64,000 nucleotides of DNA, from NCBI RefSeq assembly GCF_003999875.1, contig NZ_RQVJ01000001.1, forward strand, positions 372,001 to 436,000, read 5' to 3'. The DNA comes from Veillonella sp. 3310. Its GTDB lineage: Bacteria > Bacillota > Negativicutes > Veillonellales > Veillonellaceae. Below the pieces are notes generated by a model that saw nothing but the letters and a program-made list of their open reading frames with translations, ran no database searches and had not been told where the DNA came from. The translations under genes and the position numbers were made by a program. Shown piece by piece: positions 6,771 to 14,130 of this stretch. The first letter of the stretch is position 1. Every line of letters starts with the position of its first letter.

Positions 6771-6971
6771 TTAAAAAAATATATCCTGCATATTTAGTTT
6801 TGCATTTCTTTTTTTGAAGAAAGTAAATATTTTTGTCATTTCATCTGGTGTAAACTTTCTTTTGCCACCCTCTTTCATTGCATATAGTGGTTGTGATAAC
6901 CCTATAGCCTTTGCCATATCCTGTTGGGTTAATTTATACCGTGTTCGCAAATCCGATAATTTCATTTTCAA
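6771..6971 (-). CDS. Cro-like XRE regulator
   Basis: 66 residues, essentially one HTH (SDLRTRYKLTQQDMAKAIGL...). It is the first gene of the leftward lytic operon, divergent from the repressor, which is the position of Cro. It should bind the TAACA-N3-TGTTA operators and lower repressor transcription. The start is TTG at 6971 with GGAGG seven bases upstream; an in-frame ATG at 6965 is possible but poorly spaced. The recognition helix is degenerate around SQPLYAMKEGG. Confidence 0.75.
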   Translation of the reverse strand: MKMKLSDLRTRYKLTQQDMAKAIGLSQPLYAMKEGGKRKFTPDEMTKIFTFFKKRNAKLNMQDIFF

Positions 6972-6984
6972 TCTATCACCTCCT

Positions 6985-7086
6985 TAACATTTTGTTATCT
7001 TATGGTTTCATTATACTAACACTTTGTTATTAAGTCAACCATAAAAATAACAAATTGTTATTACTTTTTTACATAACAAATTGTTA
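6985..7086. promoter_or_regulatory. Phage immunity operator array (four copies)
   Basis: Four 13-bp palindromes of the form TAACA-N3-TGTTA at 6985-6997, 7017-7029, 7048-7060 and 7074-7086; the last two are identical (TAACAAATTGTTA). Centres are 32, 31 and 26 bp apart, near three turns of the helix, so dimers would sit on one face. They cover the -35/-10 spacers of both divergent promoters. The phage repressor and Cro-like protein are the obvious ligands. Confidence 0.8.
7010..7038 (-). promoter_or_regulatory. Leftward lytic promoter
   Basis: On the minus strand TTGACT (7033-7038) is 17 bp from TATAAT (7010-7015). An operator palindrome (7017-7029) fills the spacer exactly, so repressor binding would exclude RNA polymerase. 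It drives the Cro-like gene and the early operon. Confidence 0.8.
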
Positions 7087-7090
7087 TAAT
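7061..7090 (+). promoter_or_regulatory. Repressor-maintenance promoter
   Basis: TATAAT at 7085-7090, overlapping the operator at 7074-7086, with a weak -35 (TTACTT, 7061-7066) at 18 bp. It faces the repressor gene starting at 7124. The overlap predicts negative autoregulation. Confidence 0.55.
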
Positions 7091-7123
7091 TTTAATACGA
7101 TATATTAACATGAGGTGAACATA

Positions 7124-7546
7124 ATGAACTCTACTGGTGACAAACTCCGTGCACTAAGAAATAAATATAATATGACCGCACAAGAGTTAGCAGATAAACT
7201 CGGTGTTACTGCTCCCGCTATTTCTCTGTGGGAACATAACAAACGTGAAATAGATAACTCTACACTATTAAAAATAGCCAATATATTTAATGTAACCACA
7301 GATTTTTTATTAGGTGCTCCTGCATTCAAGCCTACTCTTTCCGAACGTGATGAAAAGGACATCCAAAAACGGCTCGAACTGCTTATGAATGATTTGGATT
7401 CTGAAACAGGGCTTGCATTCTACAACGGCGACGGTGAGATGGATGATGAAACAAGGGAATTGCTCCGTGCCTCTTTAGAATCTGCACTGCGGATTACTAA
7501 ATTGAAAGCGAAAGAGAAATTTACACCTAACAAGTATAAGGGATAA
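7124..7546 (+). CDS. Phage repressor (XRE family, ImmR-like)
   Basis: 140 residues from the ATG at 7124, which has GAGGTG six bases upstream (a GTG at 7115 is the alternative). Residues about 6-60 are a classic HTH_3 domain (LRALRNKYNMTAQELADKLG, then ISLWEHNKREI). The C-terminal half (about 75-140) is helical and acidic. There is no LexA/CI-type Ser-Lys peptidase, so RecA-driven self-cleavage is not expected; an ImmA-type protease is encoded downstream and probably inactivates it, as in the ICEBs1 ImmR/ImmA pair. One base separates it from the SLATT gene. Confidence 0.85.
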   Translation: MNSTGDKLRALRNKYNMTAQELADKLGVTAPAISLWEHNKREIDNSTLLKIANIFNVTTDFLLGAPAFKPTLSERDEKDIQKRLELLMNDLDSETGLAFYNGDGEMDDETRELLRASLESALRITKLKAKEKFTPNKYKG

Positions 7547-7547
7547 T

Positions 7548-7985
7548 ATGGATACTTCTACATATATCAACGAACGACTAAACGACCAAATTGCATGGTA
7601 CAGCAAAAAAAGCTCTATAAACAAGAAATATTTCAATAGGTATAAATGGATAGAGTTAAGCATTGGATGTTGTATCACGATTGCCACCTATTACAGTAAC
7701 GAATATAACTGCCTCCGTATTGTTACTATAGTCCTATCATCCATACTGGTTGTGATTGTCGCTTTGCATGGATTACATAACTTTCATGAGAATTGGATCG
7801 AATACAGAAAAACAGCAGAACTACTTAAAAATGAAAAATACACCTACTTATACAAAGCAGGTGTATATAAAAATCTATCCGATGAAGATAGGTTTATTCT
7901 GTTAGTTGAACGTTGCGAATCGATTATTTCCCATGAAAATATAAATTGGGCTAACATCAATAGCGGTTCTAAATGTAAGCAGTAA
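7548..7985 (+). CDS. DUF4231/SLATT-type two-TM membrane protein
   Basis: 145 residues. The start [17 protein letters not shown] followed by two membrane segments (about 32-48, [14 protein letters not shown], and 55-75, [19 protein letters not shown]) and a C-terminal helix ([19 protein letters not shown]) matches DUF4231, a member of the SLATT superfamily. SLATT proteins are predicted pore-forming effectors of nucleotide-signal defence systems. The ATG follows the repressor stop by one base, so it is transcribed from the lysogenic promoter and should be made in the dormant prophage. The TIR-like gene downstream on the same strand is a plausible partner. Family confident, function inferred. 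Confidence 0.78.
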   Translation: MDTSTYINERLNDQIAWYSKKSSINKKYFNRYKWIELSIGCCITIATYYSNEYNCLRIVTIVLSSILVVIVALHGLHNFHENWIEYRKTAELLKNEKYTYLYKAGVYKNLSDEDRFILLVERCESIISHENINWANINSGSKCKQ

Positions 7986-8184
7986 GTTCTGTATCTTGTG
8001 GAACTTCCTCATAAGTTCTATCAAACACATCAGGCTTACATGGGTATTCTTCCCCTCGGATTCCTGTAATAATCCAATCCCCAACACTGGCTTGCATTGG
8101 TCCCTCTAATGTTTGAATAACCATTTCCTTATCTGTTTGATACGCCTCAATTACTACTGGCTTTTTAACAAACTTTTTTTTCAT
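7969..8184 (-). CDS. Small phage protein with GDWIITG motif
   Basis: 71 residues: a basic start ([18 protein letters not shown]), then [20 protein letters not shown] and a [10 protein letters not shown] end. This is a familiar small phage protein resembling the PGDYG domain group; its function is not known. GGAGGTGAGTAT stands directly before the ATG, so it is certainly translatable. It lies on the opposite strand between the SLATT and TIR-like genes and overlaps the SLATT gene end by 17 bases, a convergent arrangement. Confidence 0.75.
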   Translation of the reverse strand: MKKKFVKKPVVIEAYQTDKEMVIQTLEGPMQASVGDWIITGIRGEEYPCKPDVFDRTYEEVPQDTELTAYI

Positions 8185-8212
8185 ATACTCACCTCCGATG
8201 AAAGGAATTTAC

Positions 8213-8605
8213 ATGATTAATATTTTTATTAGCCATGCATGGAAGTATAGCAAAGATTACTATACTATTAAAATTTGGTTAGATGCATCATATTTAGTAT
8301 ACCACAATTATAGTGTACCAGAACATGACCCACTAGACGCAAACAACACAAAAAAATTGAAAGAACAACTTACAGAACAAATACGTCATGCAAGTGTAGT
8401 AATTATCATTGCTGGTATGTACACTAATCATAGTTATTGGATTCAACACGAAATTGATGAAGCTGTAAGAATGGGCAAGAAAATTATTGCCATTAAACCT
8501 CGTGGAAATACCAATATGCCTACGAATTTGCAAAATGTAGCCCATGAAATAATTAATTGGAATAGCCAATCGTTGCTGTCAGCTATTTATCGATGTACAC
8601 AATAA
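8213..8605 (+). CDS. TIR-like protein (ThsB/DUF1863-related)
   Basis: 130 residues from ATG 8213, chosen because AAAGGA lies 7 bases before it; ATG 8198 has no ribosome site. The fold is read from INIFISHAWKYSKDY (first strand and BB region), ASVVIIIAGMYT (third strand) and SYWIQHEIDEAVRMGKKIIAI. This pattern is that of the TIR-like domain of Thoeris ThsB proteins. E80 in the HEIDEA segment matches the catalytic glutamate of TIR NAD-consuming enzymes. TIR proteins convert NAD to signal nucleotides or deplete it on infection. Here it may signal to the SLATT membrane protein. No SIR2-type ThsA is nearby. Confidence 0.78.
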   Translation: MINIFISHAWKYSKDYYTIKIWLDASYLVYHNYSVPEHDPLDANNTKKLKEQLTEQIRHASVVIIIAGMYTNHSYWIQHEIDEAVRMGKKIIAIKPRGNTNMPTNLQNVAHEIINWNSQSLLSAIYRCTQ

Positions 8606-8644
8606 CAACTAAAGATATACCGTAAATAGCCCATTCTTACGAAT

Positions 8645-8718
8645 TTGTTGACCTCAACAAAATGGTCTGTTTTATAAAGGGGTCGATTTCGACCCCCTTT
8701 AAACCAGTCGAATTCGAC
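8645..8718. promoter_or_regulatory. Three related palindromes between the TIR-like gene and immA
   Basis: Three 12-bp palindromes fit GTYGANNTCRAC: GTTGACCTCAAC (8647-8658), GTCGATTTCGAC (8682-8693) and GTCGAATTCGAC (8707-8718), centred 35 and 25 bp apart. Each has extended symmetry: the first within TT...AA, the second within AAAGGG...CCCTTT, and the third with 13 of 15 arm positions matching. The middle one could serve as a terminator for the TIR-like gene. The shared core suggests instead an operator set for an unknown regulator. Confidence 0.55.
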
Positions 8719-8760
8719 GGGTTTAGAATCCATACTATAATGCACTAAGGAAGATGTCAT

Positions 8761-9186
8761 TTGATTAAAGATACAATAAAAAAGCTAGTCAAGAAATACG
8801 GTACTCGTGACCCTATCCGACTAGCTAGAGAATTAGATATTCAAATTATATATAGTGAGTTAGGTAACATAGGCGGTTATTGCTTTTACAGTAACCGCAT
8901 ACGGTGTATATGCGTCAATTCCTCTGTTCCCGACCACCATGTGCCGTTTATAATAGCCCACGAATTAGGGCATATATTCCTACACCCTAACCGCAATGTG
9001 CCATACTTGCACCACTACACGCATACCAACGTGGATAGAATTGAAAGGGAAGCCAATACATTCGCCGTGGAATTACTCATACCCGATGAGTGTATCAACT
9101 TTTGCGACTGTCTCACCAGTACCGACCTTGCAACTGAATATGGAATACCGTTAGAGTTTACGGATCTAAAGACTTTCAGCCAGTAG
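8761..9186 (+). CDS. ImmA/IrrE-type zinc metallopeptidase
   Basis: 141 residues with the HEXXH zinc motif (PFIIAHELGHIFLHP) and the downstream helix RIEREANTFAVELLIP that supplies the third ligand, the standard ImmA/IrrE arrangement. In ICEBs1 and many prophages this protease cleaves the cognate XRE repressor to induce excision. The start is TTG at 8761 with AAGGAAG upstream; there is no nearby ATG. The upstream triple palindrome may control it. Pairing with the repressor at 7124 is inferred from family knowledge, although other genes separate them. Confidence 0.87.
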   Translation: MIKDTIKKLVKKYGTRDPIRLARELDIQIIYSELGNIGGYCFYSNRIRCICVNSSVPDHHVPFIIAHELGHIFLHPNRNVPYLHHYTHTNVDRIEREANTFAVELLIPDECINFCDCLTSTDLATEYGIPLEFTDLKTFSQ

Positions 9187-9298
9187 GCTTTTATTTTTTA
9201 CCACTACTAAGAACATATGTTTTATATAATTCAACTATTGGAATATTTCCAATACATGGTACTTGCATTTTCTGCAATACCCACTGAAAGGAGCAATC

Positions 9299-10354
9299 AT
9301 GGCTAGTTATTCTATTTCTACACGTCAAAAGGATAAAGGTTGGCAGGTTATCGTTAGCTACAAAGACCGCTATGGCAAATGGCGACAAAAAAGCAAGCAG
9401 GGTTTCGCTACTAAACGGCAAGCCAAAGATTACGGCGATGTAATTGTGAAAGACATCAAGGAGAATCTACTGCTGACCAATAATGAAGAATTGGCTAATA
9501 TGACATTCATTGAGTTTACTCGTTTGTACTTTGACGATATGAAAGATAAATTGCGACCTAATTCACTAATAACCTATCAAAATGCTATCAAACACCTACA
9601 CCCCATCCATAATGTTAAGGTAGCAGATATAACCCCCTCTATAATTCACTCTATGGTGCAAGAAATGACACTACCTGCACCATCCAAACATTACCCCTTG
9701 CGGTGCCTTAAAACTATCTTATCGCACGCCATATCGCACTATGATTTATTACCACGTAACCCAGTTACAAATTCCATACCCTACAAGCCTAAAATGACAA
9801 GAAAACGGATAGTAAATGCGGAAGAAATAGAACTGTATTTAAATAATTCAGATCCATTGTCACCCTATCACATTGCTGTTGCACTACTATATAATACTGG
9901 CATTCGTGTTGGCGAACTGTTAGGCTTAACATGGGACGATATTAATTTAGATGATATGACTATCTCTATTAATAAGCAATGGGTGCGAATTGGACCTGAA
10001 AATAATTTTGGATTTGGTCAATTAAAAACAAAGAATAGCAAACGTATATTGCCTATTCCTATGGTGTTAGTAACAAAATTAAAAGAATATAAAGAACAAT
10101 CTACACATGCTAGAATAATCCCTATCAATTATTCATCAATGCTGTATGGGTATATAAGCACGAATATCAACAAACATAGCCCCCACGATTTTAGGCATAC
10201 ATATGCAACTAAGCTACTTTCTAATGGGGTGGATATTAAAACTGTAGCCTCTCTATTAGGTGATACGGTTGCTACCGTCATAAACACTTACATTCATTAC
10301 TCGGACGAAATGAGGGAGAATGCTCGTGCAGAAATTCAACGAATTTTCGACTAA
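9299..10354 (+). CDS. int: Tyrosine integrase of the prophage
   Basis: 351 residues from ATG 9299 (AAAGGAG five bases upstream). Domains: an arm-binding AP2-like N-terminus (about 1-50, with KDKGWQVIVSYKDRYGKW), a core-binding SAM-like domain (about 68-160), and the catalytic domain. Catalytic residues are R203 (TGIRVGELLGL), H296 and R299 (HDFRH) and the nucleophile Y331 (NTYIHY). The usual LGH is LGD here, a variant seen in other Firmicutes phage integrases. It lies last at the right end of the prophage, so the attachment site should be in the following 300 bases. Confidence 0.93.
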   Translation: MASYSISTRQKDKGWQVIVSYKDRYGKWRQKSKQGFATKRQAKDYGDVIVKDIKENLLLTNNEELANMTFIEFTRLYFDDMKDKLRPNSLITYQNAIKHLHPIHNVKVADITPSIIHSMVQEMTLPAPSKHYPLRCLKTILSHAISHYDLLPRNPVTNSIPYKPKMTRKRIVNAEEIELYLNNSDPLSPYHIAVALLYNTGIRVGELLGLTWDDINLDDMTISINKQWVRIGPENNFGFGQLKTKNSKRILPIPMVLVTKLKEYKEQSTHARIIPINYSSMLYGYISTNINKHSPHDFRHTYATKLLSNGVDIKTVASLLGDTVATVINTYIHYSDEMRENARAEIQRIFD

Positions 10355-10386
10355 TTTTATTATTTTTTGCCGTTCATCTGACGAAT

Positions 10387-10414
10387 AAAAAAAGAACCGC
10401 AATATTATGCGGTT
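10387..10414 (-). terminator. Hairpin at the prophage right border
   Basis: A 7-bp stem (AACCGCA...TGCGGTT) with a 6-base loop and, on the minus strand, a following run of seven T. It would end leftward transcripts before they enter the prophage. The rest of 10355-10630 holds no gene; the prophage attachment core is probably within it but cannot be defined without the left end. Confidence 0.6.
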
Positions 10415-10580
10415 TCTCATTAATTAATACATACCAATTAGATATAGCATTGATGTAAAAATTAGTAGAATCACACTTTTATGGAGAACTATATTCCATT
10501 ATTCTTTAAAATTTGCCTGGGATAAAGACTTTCAAATAATGACAAATAGATATAGAACATTGGTTGACATCTTCCAAATA

Positions 10581-10614
10581 ATAAAAGCGACCAAATCCAA
10601 AAGGATTTGATCGC
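10581..10614 (-). terminator. Terminator after bioY
   Basis: A 12-bp stem with one G-T pair (GCGACCAAATCC, AAAA loop, GGATTTGATCGC) followed on the minus strand by TTTTATTATT. It lies 16 bases after the bioY stop. Confidence 0.85.
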
Positions 10615-10630
10615 CATTCTACATAAATAT

Positions 10631-11161
10631 TTAGAATTTAATTTTTATAGCAATCCATGCAGATAAAATTGCTTTTATAATATCACCAATAACAAATGGA
10701 TAGAACAAAATACCCAAAGCTTTTTGTAATCCATCAGCAGTGAATGGTATGCTTGCAACAGACATGAAGTACGGCACCGCCGCTACATAGGTAATCACAA
10801 TACTCACTACCGTAGCTACTACAGCATATCTAAGGAAACTTTTTTCTGTTCCCTTTAAACAACTAACCGCAGTATAAGCGATAGGCCAAATCAAAATAAA
10901 TCCGCCTGTAGGACCCAGTATTTTTCCCATGCCACCAGTAAATCCAGTAAATACAGGTAATCCAACTGCTCCTAACAGTACATAGACTAATAATGTCAAA
11001 AATGCTTGTTTCGGTGGTAACAATAAGCCAATCAAACACAAGGCAATGGTAATTAAAGAAATCATTCCCACACCCATAGGGTTTGGAATCGATAATTGTG
11101 CCATTACACAGGCTAGTGCCACTAATAACGCCATTTTTGTCAAATCTCTAGTCTGTAACAT
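10631..11161 (-). CDS. bioY: Biotin transporter substrate-binding component BioY
   Basis: 176 residues with about six membrane helices. The family features are visible: an N-terminal LTKMALLVALACVMAQLSIP, the central VYVLLGAVGLPVFTGFTGGMGKILGPTGGF region (in part GLPVFTGF and GPTGGF), and a C-terminal PFVIGDIIKAILSAWIA. BioY is the S-component that captures biotin and works with a shared energy-coupling module or alone. It overlaps the hotdog-fold gene upstream by 14 bases, so both are in one operon. Confidence 0.92.
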   Translation of the reverse strand: MLQTRDLTKMALLVALACVMAQLSIPNPMGVGMISLITIALCLIGLLLPPKQAFLTLLVYVLLGAVGLPVFTGFTGGMGKILGPTGGFILIWPIAYTAVSCLKGTEKSFLRYAVVATVVSIVITYVAAVPYFMSVASIPFTADGLQKALGILFYPFVIGDIIKAILSAWIAIKIKF

Positions 11162-11756
11162 TCGCTAACTCCTCTTCATAAATCCATTTACAACGGGCAC
11201 GCCCACCATGAGTGCCGACTAATTCACACTCACCAATTTGCGTATGCTTTTCCGAATGGATCATAAGTTTTTCTACAGAAATAACATCTCCACCATAAAA
11301 CGGTGCAGAAAACGTAATATCTAATTGAAGTAACATTGCTTCATCTAATACATGATGTGCCATATGTGATAAAACCATTAGTTCTGGTACTACGGGAATT
11401 TCTTCTCGATAGATAGGATTATCATCCTGAATAGCATCAGCAAATTCGAGAATGGATTCCGGTGTAAACACGAACTTTGTTCTTGTTTTATCTTTCAATT
11501 CACCTGGCCAAACCTTTGGCATTTCTCCCAATGAAACTTCATCATGGTGATTCCCTTCGGAATCGAACCGTTCTAACATCGTGGACACCAAAGTGCCTTT
11601 CGAATTACAAACAGTCACTATATGTTCTTGCTTTCTTGGGGTATAGTTAATTTGTAACTGTGGTGATCTTGTAGTTCGTTTAAATTGTACATTACGTACA
11701 ATCACGGTATTAGGAATTTCCCTTACACTTGTCAAGCCCTTACATAGTGTATGCAT
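11148..11756 (-). CDS. Hotdog-fold (MaoC/dehydratase-like) protein
   Basis: 202 residues. The segment ESILEFADAIQDDNPIY with PVVPELMVLSHM recalls the MaoC-type hydratase motif (A-x-x-x-x-D-x-N-P-x-H) although the usual histidine is Y here, so activity is uncertain. A second half contains ITFSAPFYGGDVISVE, a hotdog strand region. It probably binds acyl-CoA or acyl-ACP. The 14-base overlap with bioY hints at a link to biotin or fatty-acid metabolism. The ATG has GGAGG upstream. Function not established. Confidence 0.55.
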   Translation of the reverse strand: MHTLCKGLTSVREIPNTVIVRNVQFKRTTRSPQLQINYTPRKQEHIVTVCNSKGTLVSTMLERFDSEGNHHDEVSLGEMPKVWPGELKDKTRTKFVFTPESILEFADAIQDDNPIYREEIPVVPELMVLSHMAHHVLDEAMLLQLDITFSAPFYGGDVISVEKLMIHSEKHTQIGECELVGTHGGRARCKWIYEEELANVTD

Positions 11757-11832
11757 AGTGCCTCCTCCCCCATAGCATGGGTTATACTGGATCTTACAAG
11801 CTTACATGATTCTTACATTCTGTTACACCTTT

Positions 11833-11862
11833 ATTATAATTAATCAAACTGTAGATAGTCAA
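11833..11862 (-). promoter_or_regulatory. Promoter of the hotdog-fold/bioY operon
   Basis: TTGACT (11857-11862) and TATAAT (11833-11838) on the minus strand, 18 bp apart, about 70 bases before the ATG at 11756. No convincing BirA palindrome was found around it. Confidence 0.65.
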
Positions 11863-11926
11863 CCTATTTTTCAAATTAATTGTTTACATACAGTGATTGC
11901 CTACTCATATATATCACATAATAAAA

Positions 11927-11972
11927 TCAAAAGGACTGTAATGCAGAGTTTACACTCTTACACTACAGTCCT
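11927..11972 (-). terminator. Terminator after the outer-membrane protein gene
   Basis: A 9-bp stem (AGGACTGTA 11932-11940 with TACAGTCCT 11964-11972) followed on the minus strand by TTTTGATTTTA. It lies about 40 bases downstream of the stop at 12014. Confidence 0.8.
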
Positions 11973-12013
11973 CACATGATGCAAACTAGTACAACTGATA
12001 GGGTACTTTCAAA

Positions 12014-12589
12014 TTAGAAAGTATACCCTACACCTGCATGTAATCCTTTTACATCAGTTTTATTTTGATTCATATTATATTGATCGTATTGGTAATATAC
12101 ATTCAAATCAATATCGGGACGCAATCCATAGGAAGCTCCTACTTGGTAAGTTCCTTTAATATCATTACCAAAACCTACTTTAGCAAAGCCTTCAATTTTA
12201 TCAGCTAATTGAGTATGTCCAATCACGCCTGCTTGATAACCAAACCCATTTTGTTTTGGTCCCATATCTACATAGGTACCAGCGCCATAGACATTGATAT
12301 TAGGATGTACCGCATAGGCACCGGCTAATTGATGATCTTTGATATCTGTTCCAGTACGATGCACTTTATTAAAAGAATATTGTGCAGCTAAATTATCGGA
12401 TATACCTTGCTGTGCAGATACACCAAAACCATCTTTGCGTTTTGTGTCTTGTGCTGTTTTTTTAGATAGAGAATATTCAGCGGCTACTTTTGTTTCACCA
12501 GCATTAATATTTGTCACGGGAACAGCAGCTGCAAATGCAGAAGCACTAAAGGCAGCTAACACTGCTGTGGCTACTATGATTTTCTTCAT
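12014..12589 (-). CDS. Secreted outer-membrane beta-barrel protein
   Basis: 191 residues. A signal peptide (about 1-20, MKKIIVATAVLAAFSASAFA) ends in AFA, followed by repeated amphipathic strands with alternating aromatic residues (NINVYGAGTYVDMG, QAGVIGHTQL, GFAKVGFG, DLNVYYQYDQYNM) and a terminal phenylalanine (LHAGVGYTF), the outer-membrane insertion signal. The strand count, about eight, fits a small OmpA/OmpW-sized barrel. It proves a diderm envelope. GGAGG precedes the ATG. A single-gene unit with its own terminator, just after ftsZ on the same strand. Confidence 0.85.
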   Translation of the reverse strand: MKKIIVATAVLAAFSASAFAAAVPVTNINAGETKVAAEYSLSKKTAQDTKRKDGFGVSAQQGISDNLAAQYSFNKVHRTGTDIKDHQLAGAYAVHPNINVYGAGTYVDMGPKQNGFGYQAGVIGHTQLADKIEGFAKVGFGNDIKGTYQVGASYGLRPDIDLNVYYQYDQYNMNQNKTDVKGLHAGVGYTF

Positions 12590-12612
12590 AATATCCTCCT
12601 TGTATGAGAATC

Positions 12613-13629
12613 TTATCGTTTCATGAAAGCTGGTACGTCTGGAGAGTTTCCTGTAACACCAAATGGGCTTTTACGAGCAAAACCATTAGAAGAACCTTGG
12701 TCACCAAAACCAGTAGCAACAACAGTAATGAATACTTTGTCACCAACATTTTCATCGATAACAGAACCGAAGATAATATTTGCTTCTGGATCCGCTGCTT
12801 CAGAAATGATTTCAGCTGCTTCATTGATTTCAAATAAGCTTAATTCTTCGCTACCAGTAATGTTTAACAAGATACCTTTTGCGCCGTCAATGGAAGTTTC
12901 CAATAATGGGCTATTGATTGCTTGTTTTGCAGCATCTACAGCACGATTTTCACCTTCGCCTACGCCGATACCCATCAAGGCTTCACCTTGGTTCGTCATG
13001 ATAGTTTTTACGTCAGCAAAGTCTAGGTTGATTAAACCTGGTTTTGTAATTAAGTCAGAAATACCTTTGATGCCTTGACGTAATACTTCATCAGCAGTCA
13101 AGAACGCATCTTTTAAAGATGTTTTACGGTCAATAATACCCAACAAACGGTCATTTGGAATTGTGATGATTGTATCAACTTTACCAGTTAATGCTTCAAT
13201 ACCACGTTCAGCTTGTTCTTTACGTTTTTTACCTTCAAAGCCGAATGGTTTTGTTACAACACCTACTGTTAATGCGCCAGCTTCACGAGCACATTCTGCT
13301 ACTACAGGAGCTGCACCAGTACCAGTACCACCGCCCATACCAGCAGTTACGAATACCATATCAGCGCCTTGCAAAGCTTTTAAAATATCTTCGCGACTTT
13401 CTTCAGCTGCTTCACGGCCTACTTCTGGATTAGCACCAGCGCCTAAGCCTTTAGTAGCTTTCTCACCGATTTGGATACGAACAGGTACATTAGTACCATC
13501 TAAGGCTTGTGTTTCTGTATTAGCCACTAAGAAATCAACATTTTCTAAGTCGCTGCCAATCATACGAGATACGGCATTTCCGCCGCCGCCACCAACACCA
13601 ATAACTTTAATTTTTGCAAACTCTGACAT
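12613..13629 (-). CDS. ftsZ: Cell division GTPase FtsZ
   Basis: 338 residues from ATG 13629, which has GAGGAGGAG eight bases upstream; the longer frame from 13665 lacks one. Motifs: [15 protein letters not shown], the tubulin signature [10 protein letters not shown], and NDRLL. The C-terminal peptide DVPAFMKR that binds membrane tethers and ZapA-like partners is preserved at the end. FtsZ forms the division ring. It is last in the cluster, after sbp, with its own -10 (TATAAT, 13682-13687, minus strand). No ftsA precedes it, so the membrane tether must be another protein or be encoded elsewhere. Confidence 0.97.
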   Translation of the reverse strand: MSEFAKIKVIGVGGGGGNAVSRMIGSDLENVDFLVANTETQALDGTNVPVRIQIGEKATKGLGAGANPEVGREAAEESREDILKALQGADMVFVTAGMGGGTGTGAAPVVAECAREAGALTVGVVTKPFGFEGKKRKEQAERGIEALTGKVDTIITIPNDRLLGIIDRKTSLKDAFLTADEVLRQGIKGISDLITKPGLINLDFADVKTIMTNQGEALMGIGVGEGENRAVDAAKQAINSPLLETSIDGAKGILLNITGSEELSLFEINEAAEIISEAADPEANIIFGSVIDENVGDKVFITVVATGFGDQGSSNGFARKSPFGVTGNSPDVPAFMKR

Positions 13630-13779
13630 CGAATGCTCCTCCTCTTTACTAGAGATATATTTCATATACTTTTACAATGACATTATACTACTAGTCTATC
13701 TTATCATTTATAATTTGCTTTTATTTTACAATATATTTAATATTTTTTCAATGAAAGTCAATCATTGTCTTTATTTTTT

Positions 13780-14130
13780 CTATGTGTGTAGTCGTTTAGT
13801 TAATAATAATCTACGAATAGCTGCTGTATTTTGGAACAAGCGCAACCCAAATGAAATCAGTGCCACATAATATAAATCTATGCCAACCTCATTCCCTAAA
13901 AACACCAATAAAGCTGCTAATAAGGAGTTGGAAAAGAACCCTGTAATAAATATAGATAATCCAAATGTTCTTTCTATGGCCGCTCTTGTACCACCAAAGA
14001 CAGAATCCAAAGCAGCTAGGAGTGCCACTGAAGTATATTTAGCATAGGCTACTGGTATATCAAAAGGTGTCATAATACCAATGATAACCCCTAGTATTAA
14101 CCCGCCTATAACCCATACGTATACCATCAT
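13780..14130 (-). CDS. sbp: Small basic protein Sbp (DUF1290)
   Basis: 116 residues with three membrane segments (about 3-22, 62-78, 83-105) and conserved TPFDIPVAYAKYTSVALLAALDSVFGG (seen in parts, e.g. AALDSVFGG). DUF1290/Sbp lies upstream of ftsZ in many Firmicutes; its role is unknown. Its start overlaps the previous stop as TAATG. The ftsZ promoter lies in the 150 bases downstream. Confidence 0.88.
   Translation of the reverse strand: MMVYVWVIGGLILGVIIGIMTPFDIPVAYAKYTSVALLAALDSVFGGTRAAIERTFGLSIFITGFFSNSLLAALLVFLGNEVGIDLYYVALISFGLRLFQNTAAIRRLLLTKRLHT

Noticed and set aside
7105-7362. Minus-strand frame opposite to the repressor
   Set aside because: Mirror of the repressor gene; no ribosome site and no family features.
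10355-10630. tRNA gene as integration target next to the integrase
   Set aside because: No cloverleaf, T-loop or anticodon stem could be found on either strand.
11148-11756. Annotation as the fatty-acid regulator FapR
   Set aside because: It has a hotdog domain but no N-terminal helix-turn-helix, so it cannot be a normal FapR.
12621-13870. Long open frames opposite to or within ftsZ
   Set aside because: Shadows of a strongly conserved gene; no ribosome sites and repetitive, low-complexity translations.
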